The notes below the pieces were generated by a model. That model had not been told where the DNA came from. It worked only from the letters and a program-made list of their open reading frames with translations, and made no database searches. A DNA stretch of 64,000 bases, taken from Apoda limacodes (lineage: Eukaryota; Arthropoda; Insecta; Lepidoptera; Limacodidae). Position 1 is the stretch's first letter. Every line of letters starts with the position of its first letter. The stretch spans positions 29,529,521 through 29,593,520 of the forward strand of contig OX291544.1 of NCBI GenBank assembly GCA_946406115.1, written 5' to 3'. Positions 1 to 12,119 of the stretch are shown here, in pieces. Both the position numbers and the translations under genes were made by a program.

Positions 1-1164
1 CGCGGAATAAATCGCTATAAAGGATTTTTTGTTCACGACGGCATGCTAATGCATTTACGCAAATTTTTAGGTAGAGATGTGAATAGGCATGTAATACCTA
101 AAGATCTAGTGTATGAGATTTTAAAAGAAATACGTGATGATTCGTTGTCAGGCGGTCATTTAGGGTTATTTAAATGTTAAGGGAAATTTCAAGAACGATT
201 TTTCTATCCAAATGCAAGACAAGTTATTGAAAATTATATAAAAACTTGCATGGTATGTCAGAAAAGAAAAAAATGTAGACAAAAGGAATGTTTGGAGCCG
301 ATAACGCCTATGTCAGTGGAAGAAAAGTATCACGTAGATATACTAGGACCATTGAAAGTAACAGCGCGAAAGAATCGATATGTGATAGTAGCAATTGATT
401 CATTTTCTAAATTCATGATAGCCAGGGCCATCACAATTTGTAATACTGAAAATGTATTGAGATTCTTAGAAGAAGATGTATTTCTGACCTATGGTACATG
501 TGTAGAAATATGCACCGATAGAGCTTCAGTGTTTCGATCCAGATTAATGAGCATGAACTTAGAGTTTCACGGGGTTTGTCATATTAAAAGTAGTATAACT
601 CACCCTATGTCAAATGGTTTAGCTGAAGTAAGTATAAAAACGATCACGTCTATGTAGTCAAAATACGATAGTGAGAGACAAGATAGCTGGGACTTAATTT
701 TACGCAAAGTCGTACATGCGTATAATATCTCTCCGCATCATACAATTGGTTTCTCACCTTTTGAAGTGTTTCTAGGAAGAAGTCCGAAAATTGAAACGGA
801 TAATAATTTAGGAAATCGAGGTAGAATACCTTTAGAATCGAGAGAAACACGGGATGTAGTCCTACGTCAAATAGTAGAAAAAGTTAGGCAAAGGATAATG
901 CGAGCGCAGCAGCAACAAAAAGTTGTATTTTATCGTCGGGCGAAACCGAAAAATTTGGTTGTAGGAGATGTAGTATTGTTATATTTTGATAAACGACGAA
1001 CAGGGTTCTCATATAAATTAAAGAAAATATATAAGGCTCCGTATGAGATTGTTAGGTTAGTTAGGCATAACAATGCGTTGTTGAGAAATGTACATACGGA
1101 TAGACAGGTAGGTCCTGTAGATTTTAATAGGTTAAAAGTATTCCGTCCGAAATTAACCTTATAA
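1..1164 (+). pseudogene. Ty3/gypsy-type retrotransposon, integrase end (5'-truncated by window, decayed)
   Basis: The conceptual translation is a retroviral-type integrase. An N-terminal zinc-binding region is visible (GGH near 150-160, then CMVCQKRKK from 248). The catalytic core shows VDILGP (about 328), TDRASVF (about 520) and NGLAEV (about 615), giving the expected D, D and E. A C-terminal chromatin/DNA-binding stretch follows to the stop at 1162. The frame is broken by TAA at 178-180 and TAG at 655-657, so the copy is dead. Protease, reverse transcriptase and RNase H would lie left of the window. Family-level assignment is firm; the clade within gypsy is not resolved. Confidence 0.85.
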
Positions 1165-4100
1165 ATAGGTTAATTCAACCAATTGTAAAATTGGTAAAAT
1201 AAATAAACGTGCAGATCGATTTATTTATATATAGATAATGAAGTCAGGGTATAAAGCTAGTCAGGCTAGTTTTAGTAAACTTTTTTGACTAGACTTGTTT
1301 TTCAAAATTCAGAAGGTCTAGTAGCGGACATGATTATTATTTGAATGGTAATTTAGGTATTTTAGATGGTTTAGGTAGATTTTTTTTAAAATGGAGAAAG
1401 TCTAGTAGCGGACATTGGTAATAATTGAGTTGTAATTTAGGCATATAGATTATTTAGGTATGTGTAGGTTTGCTAAACTATACTAGGTAAGCAAGAAATA
1501 CTTGGAAGAAATAAGTAATTTCTTAAAAGTTTAGAAGTTTGAAAGTCAAACTTAGTTAATCTCGAGTGATAATGAAATGTCATTATAAGATATCATGAAA
1601 AGTTATTCGATGAAATACAATAGGTATAGAATGTAGGATGCTTATTGAAGTTGTCATAGCAAATAAGGATTGCTAAAGCAAAGATTGGATGAGTGAGCCA
1701 TGTTAATATAGTTGTCATGGTAACGTAAAATAATAGGGTATTTTTATTTTGGTTGTATTATAATGGTTGGTAAATATGTCAACATAAGGTTGTGCTACAA
1801 ATTAATGGTTAGAAGATAGTGTAGAGGAAATATGATATAAGAAGGCTGTAGCCTAGCCATAAAGCGGAATATAGAAACGAGTAAAGCAGGAAGATAAGGT
1901 CACCAAGTCATGAGTAACTTGTACCTTGTACTAAGTACACGCTGGAAACCTCCAGAAGTAAATGTTGTAGGAGCATAGATTGAGGTAAAAAGTTAAAAGT
2001 TAACGAGGGTTTGGTAAGTTTTTAGTAGTAGGAAGTAGTTATACTAGTAGGATTTAGTAGAGAATTGTAGGAATTTTAATAGGTGTAGGTTATTTTGTTG
2101 AAAAGTTCAGTAGGGTTTGATATATTAGGTCAAATAGGTCAAGCATAGAGAAGTTTGAAGTAGGATAAGGTTCCGTAGGGAATTTGTTATTGTTAGATGT
2201 GTGTAGGATGACAGTAGTCAGAATAGGACGAGCGAATTCAGAGGACAAGGTTATATTTGTCAATAGATAGGGCTAAGACAGATTGATGCTAGTCGGTAGT
2301 AGGGTTCCGTAAGGTGATTCATTTTATTGAATTTAATTATTATATAGTAAAAGATAGGATTTCTTAGTTAAGGTTCCTTAAGATTAGTAAGTTAAGTATG
2401 GATAGTTTCCACTAGGAAAAGGGTTAGATGAAGTCAAGATGAGTTTTAGTTTATTTAAGTAAGGTTCCGTAGGTAGATTTTTATAATAAAATTAATTAAA
2501 TAAATAAAAATGTATTGTAAAGAGTGAATTGATTTGAGGAGATATAGGGTTCTGTATATAGGTTTTTGCATCTTATAAATATATAATGGCATAAAATATT
2601 GTCAAGGGTGAATAGGTATTTAGTAAAGTTGTTTATTAGTTAATTAGAAATGGAATAAATATAAGGTACGAAGTTTATAAAGGCTAATGCAAGCCGAAAA
2701 TAGGAGTTTTTGTGTTATTGCAACATGTTAAAGTAAGTTAGGTAGGTATTGCACTTAAGGCATGGTGATGCGCTACCAAATCTAGTTAAGATAAGTATCT
2801 TAATATTGTTTTTAATTTTGAATTGTTGATGAAAAAGTATAAGCGAGTTTGAAGGACCATTGTATTTATAGATTGTTTATAAATTTATTGTGTGCCTTCC
2901 TATTCAGAAATATTCAGAAAAGAAGAAGCTGAGTTAGGAATTAATTGTAGGTCGATACGGGTAGGTTTTATAACGCGATTTGAATTTAGAATCAAATTAC
3001 CACTGGTTGACGCGAATGATTTATTGAGCTGCATTACAGTTTTTTACTTGAATTAAAAGTGATAAATGTTAATTGAAGTTTGGAGGACGAGAGATTTTGT
3101 TTTTTGAGAAAAACTAAAAGATGTTTAAAGTAAAGTCAGGTATAGGTTCAATTGTGATTAGCCTTTGGTTTGCTATATTGAATTGATGATAAAGTAATTA
3201 ACGTAGGTTGATAGGGGATCATAGTGTATAATATTTTTGAAGTTTGACTTCAAAAGTCAAAAATTTGAAACTGTATTGTGTTTGCGTTATTAACGAATTA
3301 ATTTGAAGGTAGTTGTTCGACATTTAAACAGGTTAGTATTCGATAAAGAGGTAGGTAGTGCCATGTCTTTGGATCCTTACCGTGGTTTATCCGGAGGAAA
3401 ATCAACTAAAAATCCTAAATGGATTCTGATTTAGTTAATTTACCATTTGCATATGGTTTGGCATCGCGTGACGAAGTGTCCCGGTTTTAGGTTAAAATCA
3501 GTAGGGTAATGTAGATTTCCCGCTATTTGTGATCTCCATGGGTAGTTTATAGGTAGCGAATAGAAAATTATACGCAACGAGTTGCTATAATTTTCTGGCC
3601 GATCGATGGGAAATATGTAGAGGTTACGACCTCTTGTTAAGTGTAAAGGAAGTAAATATGCTAGCGAACGTTTTTCACGCAGCAAATACTTCGTAGTGGT
3701 TTTATGAAAATATAATAGATGGTGTCAGTGCGTTTTTAAATAAAAACAATTGGAATTTAGAGTTTGTCAGTATTTTTACATTGATTGACATTCCAGTTAA
3801 AATTATAGATCGGACAAGTCTATATAAATTTGGAGGGTCGATTCCTGTCTCTATCAGGGAGCCCTAGAATTTGAAGAATGGCCTAATATTGCCAGTAGTC
3901 TTAGGGTAAGATACTCTAGTATCCAAAATGCACTAAGCATACCCAATGTACCGACACGACGACCAGAGGCCTATTGAAGGATGGCCTAATGAAAGAAGAC
4001 GTACTGCAGATAAGTTTAAAATTGTATAATAAATCTCCTAGGTAGCAGATGAGTCTAAAGGATGTATACTCTTGTGGCGATTGAAAAGAACATCTGAATA

Positions 4101-4250
4101 CATAAAAGAACTCCCGATGTCGTCTTGTTATTTGCAGAGATCCCGATACCTAGTAAGAAATAGGTAGAAGCAGCTTCTTTACGCCACCGCACGCTGCAGT
4201 ACATAGACACCAAGTTCAAACTGTAATTCAGATCAGATTTTTGGAAATAA
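1165..4250 (+). other. G-rich non-coding stretch, possible 3' region/LTR of the gypsy element
   Basis: About 3 kb without a convincing gene. The + strand is purine-rich and G-rich to about 3300, unlike the AT-balanced sequence further right, which fits the untranslated 3' part of the preceding retroelement. It holds an imperfect 85 bp tandem duplication near 1290-1460 and a scattered motif AGGTTCCGTAGG between 2167 and 2560. The 5' LTR is outside the window, so the LTR boundary cannot be set. The reading frame at 3440-3685 on the - strand has no recognisable content. Confidence 0.4.
1288..1462 (+). repeat. Imperfect 85 bp tandem duplication
   Basis: Two copies of a unit with the core TCTAGTAGCGGACAT (1317 and 1401), followed in both by a variant of TGTAATTTAGG and ending in TTTAGGT. 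The offset is about 84 bp. It lies just downstream of the gypsy integrase, probably in the element's 3' untranslated part. Confidence 0.65.
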
Positions 4251-5225
4251 GTAATTATTTTTACGTTTTTAGTGCATCTTTTTGAAGCCGTTTGTTTTTT
4301 TTAAAAAAAAAGTTTTTATTTTTTACTTTTTAGTGACGAATTAAAGGCGTACATTAAAAAAATCCATACTCGTTACCACAGATTATATAATACTATACTA
4401 GTACTCGTTACAAATTTTTATACTATCATCAACATAAAAGGCGGTTCACCAGTTCCAAATTAACACCAATTTTTTTTTAACCAAAAGTTTAAGTTTTAAA
4501 TTCACTACATTAATATGGAACTACCTCGGAAGTATATTTTCGAATAAAGAAAAGGATTTTGCAAATCTGTCTATACATATATGACGGAGTTATGCCCGAA
4601 CATATAAAAAAAAATATATAAACATCCGAATTGAGAACCCCCTTTGAAGTCGAATAAAAAGAGCATAATTTAAGATTCTAGTGATTTATTAGCGCGGTAG
4701 TGATATGCAATGTGATATGATAATAATTAATTATAATTAAATTAATTAAAATAATAATAATTTCAATCATCATATAGTCGTGATAATTAACCGCAAATAC
4801 CCTTCAGTTACCAAGTTTTGGCTTATTTTATTTATTATTAATCGAATAATTAAAAGTGCATTTTGAATAAGCATTTTCTGAAATGCATATTACCTACGTC
4901 AACAAAAAAAAAATTGCTGCAATCTTTATAAATGACTTTTTGACTTAAAGACGGACATTCTCTATTTCCCATGTCGATAATAAGGTTACAAAAAAAACGT
5001 TTTTAAAAATCAAACAGTGACAAAATCATACGTTGGCGTATATAAAGGCATGTAGCTGTGTAATAGGGACACAAACATTGCCTTTTTAAATTGAATTTCG
5101 AGCAATTCATCGGCGGAGCTGATAAAAATACGGGCAGTCGGTCTATTGGTAAAATTTATTCGAGTCGTATTTGTTCTAATATTTATTGAAAAACAATAGG
5201 CAATAGGTAAGAATTTAATAAATCA
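4251..5225. other. AT-rich intergenic sequence
   Basis: No gene or recognisable repeat family was seen. The stretch includes poly-T/A runs (about 4290-4330) and a low-complexity TAAT-rich patch at 4720-4765. Confidence 0.4.
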
Positions 5226-5261
5226 GTGCTGTGTGTGACAAGTGATTTACTATATCTATGT

Positions 5262-5425
5262 ATTATCCAAACTAATATTATAAAAAATTATAAATGCGAA
5301 AGCAACTGTCTGTCTGTCTGTTGCTTTCCACACTTAAAACACTTTAATAAAACAATAAGTGCCTTCTTTCGCAGTTTTTCGACTCTGACAGACAACTCGG
5401 GACAAGGACCTTTACCCTACTACAC
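5262..5425 (+). repeat. Lepidopteran dispersed repeat (ACTAATATTATAAA type)
   Basis: The sequence contains ACTAATATTATAAA, then ATGCGAAAG and a CTGT microsatellite (CTGTCTGTCTGTCTG), an arrangement I recognise from a very abundant lepidopteran non-coding repeat. The same start signature recurs near 8896 and, inverted, near 35640. Recognition is from general knowledge of these genomes; a repeat-library search would settle the family. Confidence 0.55.
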
Positions 5426-5429
5426 TTTG

Positions 5430-6330
5430 TAATCTGTGGTCAGTCATTCAAGTCTCTCGGCACTGAACTCACATTCGTATTTGATCTAATCAAACGGATC
5501 GAAACGTTAGGCGAGAGACGTTCAAACCGTCTGTGAACTTAGCCGATGTATCTTCAAGCCACTAACGAATGTTAACGATAAACATTCTGAGAGATCAGTA
5601 GGTTTTAGGCTTCCGATCCCCGGGCATGCCTCCATCATCTCCTTGTCTCATCTTTACTTTACACAAGCGAGGTCTTTTTACCTGTATTGTATAGCAGCAA
5701 ATAAACATAAGAAGCAACATCCATCGCTAATTTAAGCATTTAAGAGTCGCATACCAATATTCAGGTCACTACAACACTGCCACCTTTTATAAGCCATCAG
5801 AAAGGTACATAGTTCCTCTCATATTAGTATGTATTCACTCAATAATACATTGCATTTTATATCCATTTATCGCATTTTGCATATGCGCACCTCATACGCT
5901 TTCATGCCCTATGAAGGTATACGTAAACTAATGCTTTCCCGGGTGTTCTAGTAATGAATTTCATTTTATTTTCATATTTAGATGTTTAACTACATAAATG
6001 TTTTAAGCCCGTCTTTTGAAAGTCTATAAAAATATCAAAGACCGCCACGTTCCTGGCTAACTAGTCCCCGGTCTTCCACGATCCTATTAAATTATAATTT
6101 TGATCTCTATATTAGTTTTATATATCAATTTTGTTTTATGATTTTTTTTCCTTATTTTTTTATATTAATTTTTTTTTTTTAATTTAATATTATGAAGGAC
6201 GGATATAGCTTGTTAAACGGTTGGGCTTGGCAGAAGGGTGCAATGCACAAAACTTATAGTGTTTCGCCTTAATATTAAATATTTAGAATATTTTATTCAA
6301 TAATTATGAAAAGCATATTTCACCGATCAT
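5430..6330. other. Intergenic, no gene seen
   Basis: AT-rich, with T-rich runs at 6140-6180. No open frame with recognisable content was found and no repeat could be named. Confidence 0.4.
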
Positions 6331-7012
6331 GGATAATCCCCTAGAGGGTAAATAGGGCATAAAAATTTGTAAGAATTTCGATAGTTTTGTGTCTAAAGAC
6401 ATGAAATTTTGCAACGAAGATCCAGTTATAACGTAGGCAAGCACTAAGAAAGGATTTTACAAAATCATTCCCTAAAGGGGTAAAATGAGGGTTGAAAGTT
6501 TTTAAGCTAAATGTATAAAAATTGGCTATTGACCTAAAATTTCAAAATTAAGATTATCGTATTTTTGACGATTGACAATTGGAAGGAGGCGAAATTGGGG
6601 ATGAAAATAAGAATGAGAAATTCGATATCTTTGTGTCTAAAGACTTGGAATTTTGTACAGAAGTTTCGTTTACAACGTGAGCGAGTGCTGAAAAAGTATT
6701 TTGCAAAATTCATCTCTTAGGATGGTTAAATGGTGGTTCGGCGTTAGTACAAAAGTCGTCATTTTGAAAGCTTATTGCATAAAAAATGGAATTTGGTCTT
6801 AAAGCTAAATTAAGATTGATGTGTTTCAGCGTTTTTTTTTTAATCATCCTCGAAACGGCCAAATAGGGGATGAAAATTTGTATGAGAATTTCGAAATTTT
6901 GGTAGATAAAATTCGTAACAATCAAAAGCTGTCTATTTTTTTGAAATGGCCACGCAGACGAAGTCGCGGGCTTCAGAAGCTAGTATATTATAAATGTAAA
7001 AGTTTGTGAAGG
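6330..7012 (+). repeat. Three diverged 240-270 bp repeat units, lepidopteran dispersed repeat
   Basis: Related blocks follow each other. A block like GAATTTCGATAGTTTTGTGT occurs at about 6375, GAAATTCGATATCTTTGTGT at about 6618 and GAATTTCGAAATTTTGG at about 6888. Each of the first two is followed by a variant of AAAATTTTGCA and a CCCTAAAGGGGTAAAAT-like segment. The array ends with GTCGCGGGCTTCAGAAGCTAG, the end signature of a common lepidopteran repeat, so this is probably one element with internal duplication. Frames inside it are not genes. Confidence 0.6.
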
Positions 7013-7440
7013 TTGAACGCTCTAAGAGATGTTTGCATGTTTCTTACTCAATTTGTCACAAAAAAAGATAATTTTACTTACATTATGTCCTTGATTGACA
7101 CGTAGGACAGGACAGGAAACTTTCACCCGATCGATAATAATTCTTACAATAATTTTTAGATTTTTCCACTTTATTATTATTATTTTAAGATTCAATCTTA
7201 TTTTCTCGTTAAGGCAACCAAATTCAATTATTTTATTCATCTTCTAAGTATATTTTATACTTATATAAGAATATAATATGCTTAAGAGATTGTTTTTTTG
7301 AACAAGCTAATCTCTGGAACTTTCTGTTTTGAAAAATTCTTATCGCATTTTATAGCACAATTCTAGAGAATAACCTATAAACTATTTATTTAACATCACG
7401 CTACCACCCTTAGAAGCCAAGCAGAAGGAAAAAAACCCTA
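7013..7440. other. Intergenic, no gene seen
   Basis: AT-rich filler between two repeats; no recognisable coding or structural signal. Confidence 0.35.
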
Positions 7441-7446
7441 AGCGAA

Positions 7447-7668
7447 AACAATTTAGGGGTGCGTTCCAAATCGCAACCAGGAAGTTAAAAAAGTGGTTAT
7501 GGGACGCCCGGGGTAGAGTAATTTCCAATCACAAATCTCAAAACTATCAAGTTGAATTCTTTACACTGCCGTAGAAAAGGTTGAAATGTAAAAATTAACT
7601 GTCAAACTCCCGGGTTGTCAAAACGGGTTTATTTTTCAACTTTACCGGGCGATAATGACTTGGCGGGT
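7447..7668 (+). repeat. Dispersed repeat family 'GGGTGCGTTCCAAATCGCAA', copy 1
   Basis: Starts GGGTGCGTTCCAAATCGCAA, continues with GGGACGCCCGGGGTA (about 7500) and AAGTTGAATTCTTTACACTG (about 7548), and ends near TTTACCGGGCGATAATGAC. The same order of blocks occurs at 13590-13795 just inside SRP72, and more weakly at 14490-14630. No terminal inverted repeat was evident, so a SINE or other non-autonomous element is possible. Confidence 0.6.
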
Positions 7669-8895
7669 TTAGGAATATAACCTAGGCAGGTATCTAATTG
7701 CGCAGGCGAGCGATGGGACGGGGAATGGCAACAATGGAAGGGGCAGAACAACGTCTGCCAGGACAGCTAGTGTATTATATAATACAAAAAAATACATTGT
7801 GTGAACGACATGCCGAGCCAAAACTACTGAAGCTCGAAACTTGAAATTTTGATCATAAAGGTTCGAAACCAAGAAAGGATGTTGCGAAATTCATTCTCTA
7901 ATGGGGTGAAATAGGAATGTGATCTTTGTATCCGTAATTCCTTAACGGGTCTACCAGTAAAGAAACTTCGTATCTAGATGGGACAGATACACGTCCCGTA
8001 CACAAAAGAAAATTGACAAACGTGTTTATTAAACTTATATTTTTTTTTCATCAGGGAAAATCCAAAACAAAAAAAATATATTTTGAAATAGAATGTCAGT
8101 ACACGAAAAACTTAAAAATATAAAATGCGACACAAGGAAAACAGTTGTTAAAACTTTGAGAACATTGTATTGTAAAAGTTGTCTTAGTTGTCAGTGGCGT
8201 CGAACTCATCAAAGTTGGTCTCCTAGTTCCGCATTACAAAAAGTTGTTGTTGTTTTGCAACAGCCATTCTACGTCCCTACTTTACCTCAATGCAATCTTT
8301 ATGTCGGCTGACCGTTTTATTTTAAACCCGACTGGATTAAATCAGCACTGGCAAAGTGACGTTTAACCGATGTGCTAACTTTATTACAGTGCAACAGACT
8401 TTTCTGCAGTGACTCCGTGTTCAAAATTCAAAACTACAGACACCATATTAAATTGGTGTGAACTTACACGACACTAGCGACCATACACGATATCAGAAAA
8501 ATTTGTTGCACTGTAGATAAGACACCGAAATTACCGAATGTTAATTTTCTAGTGTGAATCGAAATATGTAGAATCGGGTTTCAAAGTCAATGGCCAGGCG
8601 CCATAAGTTGACATCGCGGTATACAGAGACCACAGACCGTCGTGCTAGACAAGTGTGCAGTAGCGGCGTTAGTGTAGGCAGTAGTTGGGAAACCGCCCAG
8701 GTCGGCAGAAAGGAAGGGGCGCCCAAGCTGCTTCATTATTCCAGTTGCATATTGTGAATTGTTGCATTCTCATCAGTGTCCAGTTCACTATTATTAAATT
8801 TCTTGTAGACCATTATAATGGTGCTGTTAGTTATAAATTTCGTGGCCACTTTGGCAAGAACGACTATTTATATTAACATAAGTTTGGAGTCTAAT
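7669..8895. other. Intergenic with a short repeat fragment
   Basis: Bases 7855-7920 resemble the 6440-6510 repeat block (AGAAAGGAT, then TAATGGGGTGAAAT). The rest shows no recognisable gene; the short frames at 8093-8311 and 8685-8876 match nothing I know. Confidence 0.35.
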
Positions 8896-9165
8896 CTACA
8901 CTAATATTATAAAGAGGAAATATTTGTTTGTTTGTATTGAATTGCGCTGCTGTCGGTATGTCAACTACTAAACGACTTGACCAATTGGGTTGAAATTTTG
9001 TACGTGTATTGCATGGTTTCACAGACACGAATGAATTATGCCATTAAAGAGGAAAGATTTGATTGTTTGTTTTTTTTTCTATAATTGAGGAGTTGTCGTA
9101 AGAACCTATGCCGATAACGAAATTTAGGGCGGGCGAAGCCGCTGGCAGAAGCTGGTGAAGAATAA
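8896..9165 (+). repeat. Lepidopteran dispersed repeat (ACTAATATTATAAA...GGGCGGGCGAAGCCG)
   Basis: Begins CACTAATATTATAAAGAGG with a TTTG microsatellite and finishes with TTTAGGGCGGGCGAAGCCGC followed by CAGAAGCTGG. This start-to-end pairing marks a nearly complete copy of the family seen truncated at 5262 and inverted at 35430-35700. Confidence 0.65.
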
Positions 9166-9544
9166 AATTGTTGACCTAAATCGCTTAGCTATGTATGTAT
9201 CATTTGAATGCCATTGCTTCATCTCGTACAATGCAATGCCGCTGTATCATCCGTAAAATTTGGAATTTTGGGGTACTTTAGAGTTCATCAGTAGAAAAAT
9301 CTAACCGATCATTTTGTATTATATAGACACTATAACTCTATACTAAGCGAAACATGTTAGAAAGCAAGGAAAAACTGTGTTGAGAAGACATTGCAAAGCT
9401 GCGAGTTTTTATACAGAATGAGAAAATGTTTCTTTCTCCCTAAACACAGTTTCTGAAGGTGTTGTATATATTATAAAACATAAATTTTTCATTATAAAGA
9501 CAAATTACAAGTTAAATGTTGATTAGCAAATATTTTCAGTTGTA
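9166..9544. other. Intergenic, no gene seen
   Basis: AT-rich, no recognisable feature. Confidence 0.3.
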
Positions 9545-10170
9545 TACATTTATATATGGACTTTTAGGTTAAGTAGAAAGAAATACTATCAAATTTTTAT
9601 GAAAGATCCATCCTAGGTCGTAATTCCATTTCTTGGAGAAGGCATCTACAAATTCGCATGGGGATCTCTCTGATCCTCTGTTACATATTTCTTCACTACC
9701 GATGAGTTTTGTGGTGCAAAGAGATCGAATTCTAGGGTTTCCATCTTCACTCATTGGCAAAATCACTCGTTGTAGTTGTGAGCCGGTGTAATTCTTGTCA
9801 GGTCTTAAACCGTGATAGTCCATCGGCTAGGTTGTTGTACCGACCCTGCAGGTAATTCGGGACAATGGTTATTTCTTTTTCCTGGGACAAGTTCTGAATA
9901 TGCGAGGCCATTCTGAGGAGACCTCTGGATTTCGTACAACTATCGATTGTCGATTTATACGATCACAGTTTTTTCTTGCAGGCCCCTTCATTGTTTTTGT
10001 AATACTAGTCGCTATTTCCGGAGTGCCATTGCCTTTGTGATTCTTCCCAGTAGCCTGAAAGTTTCCTTCCGTTTACGCCGGCTCCCCATCCTAGGTCTGA
10101 TGCATGGGTTGTTATAAAGACTGAGGGGGAAGCTATTTGGATTTCTGAAATTGTTGAAGAAATGGGAAAA
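9545..10170 (-). pseudogene. DIRS-like (tyrosine-recombinase) retrotransposon fragment, RNase H domain
   Basis: Read on the - strand, one frame gives THASDLGWGA (about 10090), a DIRS-type RNase H start whose usual TDAS has become THAS. A second stretch gives LQGRYNNLADGLSR (about 9830), matching the 'PG..N..AD.LSR' RNase H end. A third frame gives FVDAFSKKWNYDLGWIF (about 9620-9670), resembling the segment between RNase H and the recombinase in DIRS elements. The pieces sit in different frames with several stops, so the copy is dead. No tyrosine recombinase was found here. DIRS rather than another element is inferred from the order of these motifs. Confidence 0.65.
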
Positions 10171-10374
10171 GGTTTTGGACACTTTCTTACTTCAAGTCTA
10201 GGACTTTAAGGTTAAGAATCAAACGAACTTACCTTGTAAACTTTGATATCCAATAATACGAGTGTCATGACCGAAGACGATTACAGTTTACATGCAGCAG
10301 TAAGCAAGATTATGATATCTTGATCACACATTTAAAGCTATAAAAATACAAATTAAAATTTAAAACAAATATTT

Positions 10375-10472
10375 AAGCGGGGCTTCCAAACGTGATTTTT
10401 TTGCCGTTTATATAGATAATGGTACGGAACCTTTCGTGCGCGAGTCCGACTCACACTTGGCCGATTTTTAAA
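10375..10472 (+). repeat. Lepidopteran repeat end fragment
   Basis: Contains GGTACGGAACC followed by TCGTGCGCGAGTCCGACTC and CACTTGGCCG, a signature I recognise as the conserved end of an abundant lepidopteran interspersed repeat. Only about 100 bp are present. Confidence 0.6.
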
Positions 10473-11040
10473 TATCAGTGCCACATTTTTCTAAAATTAA
10501 TATAGCTACTGAAGATAAAGTTTAAGAGCCCACTTTTATTCTATAGTTTTTGATAACTAATAAAAGAGATTCTCCTTACTAGTTCTATCTTGTCAGGATT
10601 TGAGAGTAAAAGCTTTAATACTTATACTAATGTTTGGTATCTGATCATAGATATGCGCCTGTGTTTGAAGTTTTAATTAAGAGAACGCCTCTCAGCTTGC
10701 TTCATACAAACGAATTTCTCACTTATCTTTGGCACTTGCTGATCAAACACCACGAAATGACATGTTCTAGTAATAAATATCTAGGTCTGCAGTGTGCCAG
10801 TACAGTTATGTAAAAAACCATGACATTGTCCTATTTCTACACCACTTTACTTTTTAAAGTTAAGAGACGTCAGACATGTTATGATGAATTAAATAATGCC
10901 TTTTATAAGATTGTAAATTTGTTTATCGCTAATACTTTGTTACTTAATAAGAAAAAAACCAAATGTGTTAAATGTACATTACGACATGACAGACATGTAT
11001 TAATAATAATCGCGAGCAATTAGAATTTGTTGATTTAATG
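10473..11040. other. Intergenic, no gene seen
   Basis: No recognisable feature; the 67-codon frame at 10820-11023 has no family resemblance. Confidence 0.3.
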
Positions 11041-11044
11041 TCTT

Positions 11045-11160
11045 TCTTGGCATAAACTTCAAAGGGGTCCTCATATTCATAACCTAGCCACAAAAAATCA
11101 AGAAATTCACCGATGTCGACACTGCAAAAGTAGTATAATTTAGCTATTTCCATAGTTCAA
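11045..11160 (+). pseudogene. jockey-type LINE reverse transcriptase scrap
   Basis: Bases 11112-11155 (ACCGATGTCGACACTGCAAA onward) translate to TDVDTAKVV, a stop, then FSYFHS. The same roughly 45 bp block occurs inside the 818 bp jockey LINE at 29638-30455, on the - strand, where it reads TDVNTAKIVYFSYFHS. This is therefore a tiny remnant of the same family in the opposite orientation. Confidence 0.6.
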
Positions 11161-11289
11161 AAAAAAAATTTCATAACTTTGACGATTAAAAATTGTGTTT
11201 AAAAACCTAATTTAAATAAAAAATTTGACTTTCGACATTTTTTAAAGGTTTTTTAACCACCAATTTATTTTATTTTAATCCTTTATTCT

Positions 11290-12060
11290 ACGAAAGAAAC
11301 ATTACAGGAAATTATAATTTTAGAAAAATACTACAAAGGGCTAACGTATCTCTGCCAAAGATTTCTTCCGCAAACCCAAAGAAAGAATAAATTTACAAAA
11401 AAGTTGGCAAGGGCTTGTACAACAAAGTTTTATGTACAGAATACTGAATTAATAACATATACATTTTTTAACAATATAATATACACATACATTCAAATAC
11501 AAATAAAATAATTACATAAATAAATACACAATCATATACTATATAAAAATAAAATTATTATTTAAATAAGAAGGTATAAAATATCTAGCGTTCGATGACA
11601 CTAAAATTATTTTTTATATTTTTAAGTGATCCTCAAATAGTGCTCTTTTAAAATTTTAATCAATGAACTATAAGCTTCACGGAAGAGAATTCCACAGAAT
11701 AGCCGCCTTATTATATTAAGATATAGGTAAAGAGATGACATGCGGCTTTTTCCATATGGTGGAAAAGGTGCTTGATTCTAACTAGTAATCAAAAATATAA
11801 ATAAGTATTGGCAAAAGCATTGTGAAAATAGGAGATAGCATACGGAGTCTTAGTTCGTTATGACCAGTGGCTGTAGAAGTTAAAGATAGAAAATGTTTCT
11901 TAACAACACCTTTCGATATGGGTTGTAGATGAATCGCACTGTGGTAGTTGTAAATCAGCTAAGTAGTTAACAGTTTGATTTTTAGTGGACTCTAACAAAG
12001 ATACTGGGGAAGATGAAAACTACCTGCTAAGTGAATTAGTTTAATATTACAATTGGTAGT
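11290..12060 (-). pseudogene. Non-LTR retrotransposon (LINE) 3' end
   Basis: On the - strand the coding end shows LWNSLP (about 11690) and KRALFEDHLKNIKNNF (about 11645-11600), the typical tail of a jockey/CR1-type reverse transcriptase ORF, with several stops. A long AT-rich 3' UTR follows toward 11290 and contains TTGTACAAGCCCTTGCCAAC (about 11420), a motif I associate with lepidopteran LINE 3' UTRs. The exact clade is uncertain. Confidence 0.6.
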
Positions 12061-12119
12061 ATTAGGAGCTTTCCCGATTTATTTTTTTCCAAAGCTATAA
12101 ATAATTTAAATTTTGTATC

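Noticed and set aside
3440..3685. 81-codon frame on the - strand
   Set aside because: No family resemblance, lies in the non-coding tail of a retroelement, no splice or start context.
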